A DNA stretch of 64,000 nt from Candidatus Tyloplasma litorale (GTDB lineage Bacteria > Bacillota_I > Bacilli_A > Mycoplasmatales > Hepatoplasmataceae), in the NCBI GenBank assembly GCA_027943885.1, contig AP027078.1, positions 62,001-126,000 on the forward strand, read 5' to 3'. The number at the start of each line of letters is the position of its first letter. The stretch's first letter is position 1. Under the pieces are notes generated by a model. It was not told the DNA's origin. It made no database searches and worked only from the letters and a program-made list of their open reading frames with translations. Shown one piece after another: positions 1 to 10,275 of this stretch. Both the position numbers and the translations under genes were made by a program.

Positions 1-1375
1 AGAGCAATATAATGATTTTTCAAAAAAGGAATTAGAAGATAATCACACAAATAATTATTCTTTAGCTGGTAGAGTAATGATGATTAGAAATCAAGGAAAA
101 GCAATGTTTTTACTTATTCAATCAAATGGTGATAAATTTCAATTCTATCTTAGAAAAGATGCTTTACCTAAGCATGATTGGGATGTTGCTAATTTACTAG
201 ATATTGGTGATATTGTTGCTTCTAGTGGTAGAATAATGAAAACACAAACAGGTCAATTAACATTAAGATCTAATAGTTTTTCAATTTTAACAAAATCCTT
301 AAGGCCATTACCTGAAAAATTTCATGGGTTAACAGATGTTGAAGAAAGAACAAGAAGAAGATATGTTGATTTAATAATGAATGGACAATCAAGAGAAACT
401 TTTATAAAAAGAACAAAAATAGTTTCTTCAATTAGAAGATTATTAGATTCTAAAGGTTATTATGAAGTTGAAACTCCTATTTTACAAGCAACATTAGGTG
501 GTGCAGCAGCGGCACCTTTCAAAACTCACCATAATGCTTTGGATATGGAATTCAAATTAAGAATTGCTACTGAACTTCCATTAAAAAGATTAATTGTTGG
601 TGGTATTGATAGAGTTTATGAAATTGGTAGATTATTTAGAAATGAAGGGATTTCTATCAAACATAATCCAGAATTTACTTCTATAGAATTATATGAAGCA
701 TATGCAGATATGCATAAAATGATGAAAATTACTGAAGAAATAATTTCAAATGCTTCGATAGAGGTTAATGGCACTACTGAAATACATTATCAAGGAAAAG
801 AAATATCATTAAAAACACCTTTTAACTCTATTGAAATGATTGATTTAATTAAAGAAGTTACAGGTGTTGATTTTAATAAAGTGAAAACATTAGAACAAGC
901 ACAAACTCTTGCTAAAAAACATAATATTGAATTAAAACCACATTACAACTCGATAGGTTATATTATTAATGAATTTTTTGAGGAAAAATGTGAAGAAACA
1001 ATTCTTCAACCTACTTTTGTTACAGGTTACCCTGTTGAGGTTTCTCCACTTGCTAAAAGAAGAAGAGATAATCCTAATATCACAGATAGATTTGAATTAT
1101 TTATTGATGGAAGAGAATATGCTAATGCTTTCTCAGAACTTAATGATGCAGATGATCAATACTCTAGATTTGAAGAGCAATTAAGAGAATCTAAACAAGG
1201 TAATGATGAAGCAACAGAAATGGATATTGATTATGTTGAAGCTCTTGAATATGGTCTTCCACCAACAGGTGGATTAGGGTTAGGTATTGATAGATTAGTT
1301 ATGTTATTAACTGATTCAAAATCTATTAGAGATGTTATTTTATTTCCACATCAAAGAAAAAAAGAGAATAATTAA
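1..1375 (+). CDS. lysS: Lysyl-tRNA synthetase, class II (5' end outside window)
   Basis: Charges tRNA-Lys with lysine in the cytoplasm. The reading frame is open from base 2, upstream of the first ATG at 77, and already shows the N-terminal anticodon-binding OB fold (SLAGRVMMIRNQGKAMF), so the gene continues to the left of the window and the ATG at 77 is internal. Class II motif 2 (RLFRNEGISIKHNPEFTSIE, about 625-690) and motif 3 (GGLGLGIDRLVML, about 1268-1306) are intact, and the protein ends as the family does, just after RDVILFP. There is no in-frame TGA in the visible part. A strong hairpin terminator follows the stop, so the gene ends its own transcript. Identity is secure. Confidence 0.97.
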   Translation, partial: EQYNDFSKKELEDNHTNNYSLAGRVMMIRNQGKAMFLLIQSNGDKFQFYLRKDALPKHDWDVANLLDIGDIVASSGRIMKTQTGQLTLRSNSFSILTKSLRPLPEKFHGLTDVEERTRRRYVDLIMNGQSRETFIKRTKIVSSIRRLLDSKGYYEVETPILQATLGGAAAAPFKTHHNALDMEFKLRIATELPLKRLIVGGIDRVYEIGRLFRNEGISIKHNPEFTSIELYEAYADMHKMMKITEEIISNASIEVNGTTEIHYQGKEISLKTPFNSIEMIDLIKEVTGVDFNKVKTLEQAQTLAKKHNIELKPHYNSIGYIINEFFEEKCEETILQPTFVTGYPVEVSPLAKRRRDNPNITDRFELFIDGREYANAFSELNDADDQYSRFEEQLRESKQGNDEATEMDIDYVEALEYGLPPTGGLGLGIDRLVMLLTDSKSIRDVILFPHQRKKENN

Positions 1376-1400
1376 AATTACTTTTATTAATTTAATATTT

Positions 1401-1433
1401 AAAATAACTCAAGTATAATTGAGTTATTTTTTT
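1401..1433 (+). terminator. Rho-independent terminator after lysS
   Basis: Perfect 12-bp stem (AAAATAACTCAA with TTGAGTTATTTT) around a 6-base loop, running into a T tract. It lies 25 bases past the lysS stop. Confidence 0.85.
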
Positions 1434-1438
1434 ATAAT
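1433..1438 (+). promoter_or_regulatory. -10 box giving a leaderless start for the AsnA-like gene
   Basis: TATAAT ends six bases before the ATG at 1445, so transcription would begin at or within a base or two of the start codon. No Shine-Dalgarno sequence lies in between. Confidence 0.55.
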
Positions 1439-1444
1439 TAAATT

Positions 1445-2407
1445 ATGAATATAATTGAAGGAAATTATTTATCAAAATTAAATTTAAGAGATACACAAAA
1501 AGCAATGCAAATAATTGAATCAATGTTGATTGAAAAAATAAATGAAAAAATAGATTTTTCAATTGTAAGAGCTCCCATTATTTCAAGTAAAAAAATTATA
1601 ACTTCCTCTTCATCTTTTGAAATTGGAAGAAGTATAAATTTTGATAGTTCAAATGATAATGTAATTTATAATATTTTTAATAATTTTAGATATTGACTTG
1701 TTAATGCTTTGTATAAAATGGATATTAAAAATAATAATGGAATTGGAATAATATCTCATTTTATTAATCGTGATTCAGAAATAAAAAATACACAATCCTT
1801 AGAAAAAAGAGTTTTACTAATTGAATATAGATATGACAATAAGGATAATGCCTTTTCAAAAGCTTTGGATATTAAACAAAATTTAATTGCTGTAATAAGG
1901 GATATTGAAAAAAAATTAAAGCAAAATTTTCCAAAATTAAAAATTAAAATTCCATCAAAAATAATCACTAAGAAGAAGGAAAAAATTCATAATTTAAATA
2001 ATATTGATCAAGTATTATCTGACATTGGCGCTAATGATGGTATTTTCATCTTTGAAAATAAAAAAAACTTGAAGAAAAATAAAAGTTTTAAAAATACTTT
2101 TGTCATTTCTCTTAACTCATATTCTAGAGAAATTGATGAAAGTTATGAAATATTTAGAATTCAAGATAGAAGATTGCCATCTGATTTTAAACTTTATGTT
2201 TCAGATTCTGATCTTGTTGCTAATGAATATAATTTTGCTAAAGAGCAATTAGGAGAAAATGAAATAAGAAGCATAAATATTGAGATAAATTTGGATACTT
2301 TAAGTATGTTTTTATTAGAAAAAGCTCATATTTTAGAAATACAATCTGGTTATATGGTACAAGAAATAGAAGACATAATTTCTAATGTAGATATTGAACA
2401 TCTATAA
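1445..2407 (+). CDS. Degenerate AsnA-like protein (aspartate--ammonia ligase fold, active-site motifs lost)
   Basis: 320-aa protein, read through a TGA(Trp) at 1694. Over its whole length it follows the order of AsnA, the ammonia-dependent asparagine synthetase related to class II tRNA synthetases. The N-terminus LRDTQKAMQIIESM...VRAPII matches the AsnA region that normally reads ETQ.AI..IK...RVSAPLF, and MFLLEKAHILEIQSG near the C-terminus matches the AsnA segment CMFLL.KAHIGEVQ. Length is close to the family's roughly 330 aa. The catalytic stretches are gone: the GLNDNLNG segment reads IITSSSSFE, VDQWDWE reads IEYRYDNK, and the GGGIGQSR motif reads NIEINLDT. An active synthetase is therefore unlikely; a retained non-enzymatic role or slow decay are both possible. 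The frame is intact, so it is not a simple pseudogene. Confidence 0.65.
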
Positions 2408-2414
2408 TTATTTA

Positions 2415-2480
2415 TATAATAAAATATGTTAAAATTATATTGATTTAACATCCTTGCTATTATATTAAGATACATAGCAA
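2415..2480 (+). promoter_or_regulatory. Promoter and structured leader of the rpsF-ssb-rpsR operon
   Basis: A TATAAT box at 2415-2420 is followed by two hairpins: 2426-2451 (ATGTTAAA/TTTAACAT) and 2454-2480 (TTGCTAT/ATAGCAA), ending just before the AGAGGAGG ribosome-binding site. In many bacteria the S6:S18 complex binds its own operon leader; this position fits such a control element, but the consensus binding motif is not clearly recognisable. Confidence 0.45.
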
Positions 2481-2499
2481 AAACCAAGAGGAGGAAAAA

Positions 2500-2943
2500 A
2501 TGAATATGAATAGAAAATATGAAGTTTTGCTTTTAATTAATGATAAATTAGAGGAAAATGACATTGAAAAAACTTTAAAAGATGTCGAAGCAAAACTATG
2601 TGGAAATATTATTAAAAAGGAAAAATGAGGCATTAAGGATTTAGCTTATGAGATTAACAAATCTAAAAAAGCATATTATGTTTTATATTATGTTGAAACA
2701 ACTCCAGAAGCCATTTCTGATTTAAAAAAATTAATAGCTATTGATAAAAGAATTGTTAGACCTATGATTTTAGTTCATAATAAAAAATGACCATTTGAAT
2801 ATAAAACAGCTAAAGATTTAAAATTTCCTGAAAGAAAGAAAAAAGAATATACTTCAAGAAATTATAAAAATGTTAATAATTATTCAACAACAAAACAACC
2901 TATTGCTAAAAATTCAGAATCTGATAAATCAAAGGGAGAATAA
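2500..2943 (+). CDS. rpsF: Small ribosomal subunit protein bS6
   Basis: 147-aa S6, a 30S platform protein that pairs with S18. The start at 2500 follows a strong AGAGGAGG site; a second in-frame ATG two codons later is also possible. The family core is clear: RKYEVLLLIN at the N-terminus, then KKEKWGIKDLAYEINKSKK (the TGA in it reads Trp, as expected for the conserved W) and a lysine-rich tail of about 40 residues beyond the core. First gene of rpsF-ssb-rpsR, the usual bacterial order. Confidence 0.96.
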
Positions 2944-2954
2944 GATAAGTTTAA

Positions 2955-3446
2955 ATGATAAATAAAGTTATATTAACAGGTAGATTAACTAGTGATGTTG
3001 AATTAAGAAGAACAAATGATGGAACACCTTATGCATTCTTTACACTTGCAGTAAACAGAAGAAGCCAAGATCAAACTGATTTTGTTTCATGTATAGCATG
3101 AAGGGCAACTGCAAAATTAATGCATGATTATTTAAGTAAGGGTTCATTAATTGGTGTTGAAGGAAGATTAGAAGTTTTCTCACAACAAAAGGATGGCAGA
3201 TATGACAAAAGAACCAATGTCAATATTGAAAATGTCACTTTTTTAGAACCAAAATCAAACAGAAATTCAAAAGGTTTTTCTAATGATAATGAAATGAATA
3301 ATGGTCAACAACCAATGACTTTTTCTAATGAAGTAAATTTTGATCAAGAAGAAACTTCACCTATTAAAAAAGAAAAACAAGAAGAATTTGGTAAAGCAGA
3401 AGAAATTGATGCATCAAGTATTAATTTAGAAGAAATCGAATTTTAA
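2955..3446 (+). CDS. ssb: Single-stranded DNA-binding protein
   Basis: 163-aa SSB that coats single-stranded DNA during replication and repair. The N-terminal OB fold starts MINKVILTGRLTSDVELRR and contains the conserved SCIAWRATA core, whose Trp is a TGA at about 3099. After about residue 105 comes a low-complexity acidic and Asn/Gln-rich linker ending in INLEEIEF, an acidic tip with a terminal Phe that can take the place of the usual DDDIPF partner-binding tail. Starts 11 bases after rpsF and sits between rpsF and rpsR, as usual. Confidence 0.96.
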
Positions 3447-3455
3447 GGAGAAAAA

Positions 3456-3716
3456 ATGCCAAGAACAGCTAAAGGAAGAAAGACGCCTCCTAAAAAAGTT
3501 TTTAAAACTAATAGAAAGTGTCTTTTCACATATCAAAATATTGAATATATTGATTATAAAGATGTAGAAGTTCTTAAAAAGTTTATTTCACCAATCAATG
3601 GTAAAATAAAACCTAGAAGAATAACAGGAACTTCAGCTAAGTATCAAAGAAAATTATCTAAAGCTATCAAGCAAGCAAGAGAAGTAGGGTTTCTACCTTT
3701 TGTAGCTGATAATTAA
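3456..3716 (+). CDS. rpsR: Small ribosomal subunit protein bS18
   Basis: 86-aa S18 of the 30S platform, partner of S6. The conserved core [19 protein letters not shown] followed by the [17 protein letters not shown]-binding segment and [12 protein letters not shown] is complete. The AAGGAG site lies eight bases before the ATG and the gene starts nine bases after ssb. Its N-terminus keeps one Cys (KTNRKCLF) rather than the Cys pair seen in zinc-type S18. Confidence 0.96.
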   Translation: MPRTAKGRKTPPKKVFKTNRKCLFTYQNIEYIDYKDVEVLKKFISPINGKIKPRRITGTSAKYQRKLSKAIKQAREVGFLPFVADN

Positions 3717-3746
3717 AATAATTTTTCTTTAAATGAGGAGAGATAA

Positions 3747-5714
3747 ATGAAAGGTAAAAAAAATACAATATTGCTTATTGTACTAGCTACAATATCAACT
3801 TTGTCAATAATATTGTTGTTAATTTTTAATGTATTAGCATCTATTGATAAGAATTATGATGATAACCAAGCATTTTTTATTGTATTTTATGCAATTCTTT
3901 TTGTTTTCTCTCTTTTTATTTATGGAATTCTTATTTACCATTTTTATATTAATAGAAATAAAAAAATTGTTGATTTGGTTAAATCGATAAATTCAATTGG
4001 TTCCACACAAGAGGAAATTTTTGAAGTTGGTTCTGTTTTTTATGATGATGAACAATATATAACTTTTATAACTCCTTGACTTCAAAAAGAGGGTTTAAAT
4101 TCCTATTTAGGAAAAAAAGTATCTACTTTAAAAATAAATTTAAATAGTAACAAACCTCAAAAATTAAACATTGGTTATAATAAATGAGAAGTAACTTCAG
4201 CAAAAAGATCAAAAGCTATTTTATTTAAAGATGTAACTTTTGTTTCTTCATTAATACAAACTATTGAAAAAAAACAAAAAGCAGTAATTTCAATTCATAC
4301 TTCTTTAACAAAGAAGATAAATTTTAATGATTCAATAAAAGCTGATGCCACTTTAAAAATAAATCAAGTTATTAGAAATTGAGTTACAAAACATGGTGGA
4401 ATATTAAATTCTTCAATTAGTAATGAAGGTACAATATCTGGTATATTTGATTGAGTTAAAGGTCAAAGAGATGTTGAATCTGAAACTATTTTAGAATCAA
4501 TAAAAAAAGCTAATCCAAGATTGGTGAAAGATATAACAATATCCATAGGTGTCGCTTATGGTGATGGTGATTATGCAGATTTATTAGAATCTTCTTTAAA
4601 ATCTTTAGAAGTATCTAAAAGTAGAGGTGGAGATCAAACAATTATAATGAAACCAAATGGTTTTATGGAATATGTTGGTAATTCATCTACACAAGCAGTT
4701 TCAGATGGAAACATTATGAATATTAGGCAATTTTATACTGAATTCATAAGTGATATTAAACAAGCTAGAGAAGTGTTTATTAGTTCACATAAAATGGCAG
4801 ATTTAGATGCATTAGGTTCTTCATTAGGTTTATTAGAATTAATCAAAGATTATTCTAATCATATTTATTTTATTATTGATGATTTTGACAAGACAACTTT
4901 AAAATTATTTAGAACTTTACCTAAAACTAAAAGAGATTTATTCATAACAGAAAGAGAAGCATTCAGAAACATTTCTAATAGATCTCATATGGTTATTACA
5001 GATACTTCTATTTTGGAATATACTCAAGCCTATAAATTATCAAAAAATTTAAAACCTAAAAATATTTCAATAATAGATCATCATCGTTTATCCAAAGGTA
5101 CTGATAATTATGTTGAAAGTAAGATGTTAATTGATACAACATCATCTTCAACTTCTGAATTAATTGTAGAAATGCTTAAGTTAGATCATGGAACAGAAGT
5201 TCATTCAAGTATTGACCCTATGATATCTACTAGTTTACTTGCAGGTATTAAATTAGATACAAAACAATTATCAAAAAATATTCAAAGTTCAACATTTGAT
5301 GCTGTTTCTTTTTTAATTAATAATGATGCAAATATTAATTTTGTTGATTCATTATTTAAACCACCCCAATCATTAATTCTTTTTGAAAAAGAAGCTTTAA
5401 CAAATTTACAAAGATTTAATAATGGAATTGTATTTACTTTTATTAAAGAAACTACAAAGGTAAATGAAGAAGTAACCTCAATGATTGCTGATAAAATTTT
5501 AGAATATGAAGGGATTTCTGCAGCTTTTGTATTAGCAAAAATCAAAGGAAATAAATTTAAACTTTCAGCAAGATCACATAATAATTATAATGTTCAAAGT
5601 TTAGCTGAAAAATTAGGTGGTGGAGGTCACTTTAATTCTTCTGCATGTACTTGACCAGGTACAATTAATTATGATAATTTAAAGAAAAAGATAGTTTCAG
5701 AAATTACAAAATAA
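3747..5714 (+). CDS. gdpP: Cyclic-di-AMP phosphodiesterase GdpP (DHH/DHHA1)
   Basis: 655-aa membrane protein that hydrolyses c-di-AMP. Two N-terminal membrane segments (about residues 7-32 and 42-66) are followed by a PAS-like region, a degenerate GGDEF domain (around SIGVAYGDGDYADLLESSL) and a C-terminal DHH/DHHA1 phosphodiesterase. The metal-binding motifs are present: HKMADLDALGSS, ITDTS, IDHHR, GIKLDT and GGGGHFNSSA. Several TGA codons read as Trp. The start follows GAGGAG. In most Firmicutes and many Mollicutes rplI follows gdpP; here dnaB begins two bases after the stop. It works against the diadenylate cyclase at 12150 to set the c-di-AMP level. Confidence 0.94.
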
Positions 5715-5716
5715 AA

Positions 5717-7060
5717 ATGAAAAAAAAATTACATTCAGAAAAAGCTGAAAATTCATTATTGGGTCTTTTTATAGAAAGACTTGATTTATTTAAGAAAAAT
5801 GTTGGTATTCTAGAACCTGAGGATTTTTTTATAAAGGAAAATCAAATAGTTTATTCTTCCCTTTTAAATATTGTTAGTAAAAATGATAAAATGGAAAAAA
5901 TTGATTATGTTTTGCTTTTTGAAGAAATTTCTAAACTTTCAGATAAAGAACCTAATTTTTGACAAGATTATCTAACAACTCTTATTTATGAACAAGGTAT
6001 AGAAGATAATATTCCAAAATATTTTACTTTAATAAAAGATAAAAAACATTCTAGGGATTTAAAAAATACCTTAATATCATCTGCTGATTTAGTTTCTAAA
6101 ACAGATGATTCTATTGAATCATTGATTGGTCAAGTTGAATCTAGAATTTTTGAAATAACACAAAATAGAGAAATTAAAGATTTTATTGATTTAAAAAATA
6201 TTTCAGAAGAATATAAAAAGAAAATAGAAAATTTAAAGAATGGTGTTACTACTGAAGGAATCTCTTTAAATTTTAAAAAATTAGATGAAAAATTGGGTGG
6301 ATTAAAAGGTGGACAATTTATTATTATTGCAGCTAGACCATCAATTGGTAAAACAGCCTTTTCATTAGAAATAACAAAAAATGTTGCTATAAATGGAAAT
6401 CGAGTTGCCTTTATTTCTTTAGAGATGCCATCTGATCAATTGTTTACAAGACTTATAACATCAGAATCAAAAACATCTTTTAAAAGCTTAATTTCTAAAG
6501 GTCAAAATGAAATAAGCAAATATAAATTAGATGAAGCAATTAAAAAAGTTTCTGCATTAAAAATTTGAATTGATGATTCACCAACAATGAAAATTAATGA
6601 ATTAATTTGAAAAGTTCGTAAATTTAAAAGAATAAATGATATCAATATGGTGGTTATTGATTATTTACAATTGATACAAGATGATGAAAAATCAAATGAA
6701 AGTAGACAGCAAATGGTGTCTAATATATCAAGAAAATTAAAAGCATTAGCTAGAGAATTAGATATACCTATTATTGCTTTATCTCAATTATCAAGAAAAG
6801 TAGAAGATCGAAATGACAAAAGACCAATTATGTCAGATATTAGAGAATCAGGTGCGATAGAGCAAGATGCAGATATTATAATGTTTTTATATCGAGATGA
6901 TTATTATGAAAATGATAGTGAAAATAAGGGTCCTCTTTCGAATCTAGAAGTGAATGTTGCTAAACATAGAAATGGATCAACAGGTAAAATCAATTTAGGG
7001 TTAAATTTAGAAACTGGTGCAATAACTAGTCAACTAATGAATTTTAATAAGAAAATATAG
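5717..7060 (+). CDS. dnaB: Replicative DNA helicase DnaB (DnaC of Bacillus)
   Basis: 447-aa ring helicase that unwinds the fork ahead of the polymerase. An N-terminal all-helical domain (about residues 1-100) is followed by a RecA-like ATPase with Walker A ARPSIGKTA, Walker B VVIDYLQLI, and the DnaB signature RESGAIEQDADIIMFLYRDD with an arginine finger region (KHRNGSTG) near the end. Several TGA(Trp) codons lie within it (for example 5960, 6566 and 6608). It starts two bases after gdpP and depends on coupling, as no good ribosome site precedes it. The loader DnaI and the DnaB/DnaD-like initiation protein are encoded at 57-59 kb. Confidence 0.95.
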
Positions 7061-7075
7061 GTAGGTGATGAAAAA

Positions 7076-7312
7076 ATGTCAGGTTTAGAATTAAGTTTAA
7101 TTTTGATTTTAGCAATTATAGGAATAATTCTTATTATTTTAATAATTATTCAATCAGGTAGAGTTAAAAATTTAGGTTCATCAATAGTTGGAACAAAAGA
7201 TGTTGATTTATTCCAACATAAGAAAAGAGGGTGAGAAAAAATTTTACATTGAATAACATTATCTTTAGTAATTCTTTTTGTTCTTGTGGCTTTTATTCTT
7301 ATTTTTATATAA
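7076..7312 (+). CDS. secG: Protein translocase subunit SecG
   Basis: 78-aa inner-membrane protein with two hydrophobic helices (about residues 6-25 and 58-78) joined by a polar loop (QSGRVKNLGSSIVGTKDVDLF), the classic SecG layout. Two TGA codons read as Trp in the second half. The start at 7076 follows AGGTG; the ATG at 7068 is in another frame. It lies directly upstream of rnr and smpB, the secG-rnr-smpB-ssrA order common in Firmicutes, which supports the call for a poorly conserved short protein. Confidence 0.88.
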
Positions 7313-7330
7313 AAATTAAAAAGGAAAAAA

Positions 7331-9421
7331 ATGAAAAATAAAATATTAAAAATATTAACAGATGAAGGTGGAAAATCTTTTAAAGAATTAAGGATTGCTT
7401 TGGGATTATCTTATAAAGATAACCGAAAATTGGATAAAGTATTAAGAGAATTATGAACAGAAAGAAAAATTTATTATAAAAAATCACAAGATAAATATAA
7501 TGTTAAAAATGATGAGGAAGTTATAGGTACTTTTAAAGATACCAAAAATGATTATGGCTTTGTTGAAAATGATGAAATAACAGTTTTTATCCCTGGTAAA
7601 TTTGTTTTAAATGCTTTAGAAGGTGATTCTGTTAAAGTTATTTTATTTCCTTTAAGAGAGGATGATGATCCTTCAAGAAGAGCTGGTAAGATAGTTAGAG
7701 TTATGCAACGTAATGGTTCATCAATTGTTGGACGTATTTTTATTGAAAAAGGAAAAAAGAAGTTTATTCCAGATGATATATTTCCTAAATATGAATATGT
7801 TATTGAGGATATGGACAAATATCAAGAAGGTGATATTTTATTAACTAAATTTATTGATTTCGAAAATAGAAAAATTACACTAAAGGTAATTAAAGAAATT
7901 GGAATGGCAAGTAATGCTAAGTTAGATCCAGAAATAATAGGTTATAAATTTAATTTAAATACAGAATTTCCTAAAAAGGTTTTAACTGAAGTCGAAAAAT
8001 TAAATTATGATGAAAAAGAAAAAACAAATAGGCGAAAAGATATTTCTAATAGATTAGTTTACACAATCGATGGAATAGAATCTAAAGATTTAGATGATGC
8101 TATTGATGTCACTAAATTAAAAAATGGAAATTATAAATTGGGAGTTCATATTGCTGATGTTTCACATTTTGTAACAAAAAACTCTGAAATTGATATTGAA
8201 GCAGAAGAAAGAGGTACTTCAGTTTACCTTATTGATTCTGTTTTTCCAATGCTTCCTCAAAAATTATCTAATGATTTATGTTCTTTAAATCCTAATACCT
8301 TAAAATATACATTAACATGTGATATGGAAATAAATATTAAAGGAGAGGTTATTAAATCAGAAATATATGAATCTAAAATTATTTCTAAGCATAGATTATC
8401 TTATGAACAAGTTGACAAACTTTATAATGGTGAAGATAAATTAGTTAACAATGATGAGAAGTTAACTAAATCTTTACTAGATGCAAAAGAACTTTCAGAA
8501 TTAATAAGAAAAATTAAAATTAAAAATGGAATGATTGATTTTGTTTTACCAGAAGCTAAATTAAAATTAGATGAAAATGGTGAAGTTATAGAAATAAAAA
8601 ATAAATTTCAATCTCCTTCGGAAAAAGTAATTGAAGATTTAATGGTTGTAACTAATGAAACAGTTGCTAAAACTTTAACATGTAATGAATTACCTGGTAT
8701 TTTTAGAGTTCATCCAAAGCCTAAATTAGAAAATTTAGAAAAATTTAATAATTTAGCAAAAATATTAGGGACATTTTTACCTAAATCAATTGAAAAAATA
8801 GAATCTAATGATTTAATGAATTTTTTACAAAAAGAAGAAAATAATGAAAATGGGGATATCTTAAAGAGATATATGATTCAATCAATGGAAAAAGCAATTT
8901 ATGATTATGAAGATAAAGGTCATTATGCTTTAGGGTTAACTAACTATTTACATTTTACATCTCCAATAAGAAGGTATCCTGATTTAGTTGTTCATCGTTT
9001 ACTTAAATTGTTTTTTTTAGATAAAGAATTTAAAAAGAATCAAGCTAATAAAAATGAATTTATTTTTTCTTTAAAAGAAATAGCTGATAATTGTTCAGAA
9101 AAAGAAAAAATTGCAGTTAGTTCTGAAAGAAAAATAGCTGATATTAAAAAATCAAGATTTATGAAATCAATGATTGGTTCTGAACTTATAGGAAAAATAA
9201 TTTCAGTTGTTAAGTTTGGTTTTTTTGTTGAATTTGAAAATTTTACTCAAGGTTTGGTTCATATAGATACAATGAAAGATGATGAATATCTTTATGATGA
9301 AGTAAATTTTTTAATTTCAGGTGCTAAAAATAAAAAAGTTTATAAACTAGGTGAAAAAGTAAAAGTAAAAATAATAAATGTTGATATTATTAAGGGTTTA
9401 ATTGATTTAGAGGTTAAGTAA
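7331..9421 (+). CDS. rnr: Ribonuclease R
   Basis: 696-aa 3'-5' exoribonuclease that degrades structured RNA and works with SmpB-tmRNA on stalled messages. An N-terminal winged-helix region (LTDEGGKSFKELRIALGL), cold-shock domains, the RNB catalytic core (DGIESKDLDDAIDVTKL with the clustered Asp residues, and HFTSPIRRYPDLVVHRLL) and a C-terminal S1 domain (GKIISVVKFGFFVEFENFTQGLVH) are all visible. The ATG at 7331 follows AAGGA; the true N-terminus lies well upstream of the ATG at 7703 because a Trp TGA interrupts a standard-code reading. Its stop overlaps none of smpB; the next ATG follows immediately. Confidence 0.95.
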
Positions 9422-9868
9422 ATGAAAGTTTATTCTAAAAATAAAAGAGCAAAATTTGATTATGAATTAATGGATAAATACGTTGCTGGAATTTCATTAT
9501 TAGGTACTGAAGTTAAGTCAATAAAATCAGGAAATTCAGATCTTACTGGTTCTTATATATTTATTGATTCTAATAATAATGCACAATGAATTAATGGATA
9601 TATTAAAAAATACGAGTTTCAAACTCAAGGAACACATGAAGAAAAAAGAACTAGACAACTTCTTTTAAATAAAAAAGAAATAAAAAAACTAAAAGATGAA
9701 ACTCAACTCAAAAGAAATACAATAGTGCCATATGCAATTTTAGGCGATAAAAAAGGTATAATTAAATTGGAGATTTTTGTTGCCAAAGGAAAGAACAAAG
9801 CAGATAAAAGAGAATCAATCAAGGAAAGAGATTCAAAAAGAGAATCTAAAAGATATTATGGTTATTAA
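9422..9868 (+). CDS. smpB: SsrA-binding protein SmpB
   Basis: 148-aa partner of tmRNA that delivers it to stalled ribosomes. The family pattern is complete: NKRAKFDYELMDKYVAGISLLGTEVKSIK at the N-terminus (listed here in part), a central beta barrel with one TGA(Trp), and the basic C-terminal tail KADKRESIKERDSKRESKR that enters the decoding centre. The ATG abuts the rnr stop, and the tmRNA gene itself starts 20 bases downstream. Confidence 0.95.
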
Positions 9869-9888
9869 ATAATTATCTTTTATTTTTT

Positions 9889-10245
9889 GGGGAAGTCAAG
9901 GTTTTGACAGATATTGATTGATATATATGCAGTGGAGTTGTAGACCTAAATTACTAAAAAATTTTTTAATCGGAAACGAAGAAATAAGTGTTGATCCAGC
10001 AATGCTACAAACAGAAGTTGAAACTTCTACAATGGCATTAGCTTAATTTTTTAATATCAACCTGTGAACTAGGATTTTTAATGGTTAAACCTAGTAAGCA
10101 GTTTTTTAAAACCATTAAAAGCAGGCATGCATTATATGTAATTTAATTAAGTTTCAAGATCTTTAAAACTTGAATTAATATAAACTGTAGATTTATATAT
10201 TTTATTATTATTTGGACACGGGTTCGATTCCCGTCTTCTCCACCA
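9889..10245 (+). ncRNA. ssrA: Transfer-messenger RNA (tmRNA)
   Basis: 357-nt tmRNA. The 5' end GGGGAAG pairs with CTTCTCC at the 3' end (one G-U pair), followed by the discriminator A and an encoded CCA, and the T arm GGGTTCGATTCCCG is present. An internal message is open from about 9972 (probable resume codon GGA) to the TAA at 10044-10046 and encodes a 24-residue tag beginning GNEEISV and ending TSTMALA. The Ala-Leu-Ala end fits known tags. The resume codon is inferred, so the first residue or two of the tag are uncertain. Neighbours smpB and rnr belong to the same rescue pathway. Confidence 0.93.
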
Positions 10246-10275
10246 TTATTGTTAGTTAAATTAAAACAGGTTATT

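Noticed and set aside
969-1184. 71-codon open frame inside lysS, and many similar minus-strand frames across the window
   Set aside because: They are out-of-frame shadows of conserved genes with no ribosome site and no recognisable product.
5652-5654. In-frame TGA codons that split gdpP, dnaB, ligA, secY and most other genes, suggesting mass pseudogenisation
   Set aside because: They fall at Trp positions of conserved motifs in dozens of genes, and the frame continues; the organism uses translation table 4.
10249-10275. TTG start at 10249 for the GGDEF/EAL-like protein
   Set aside because: It is four bases from the tmRNA 3' end with no ribosome site; ATG 10276 is simpler.
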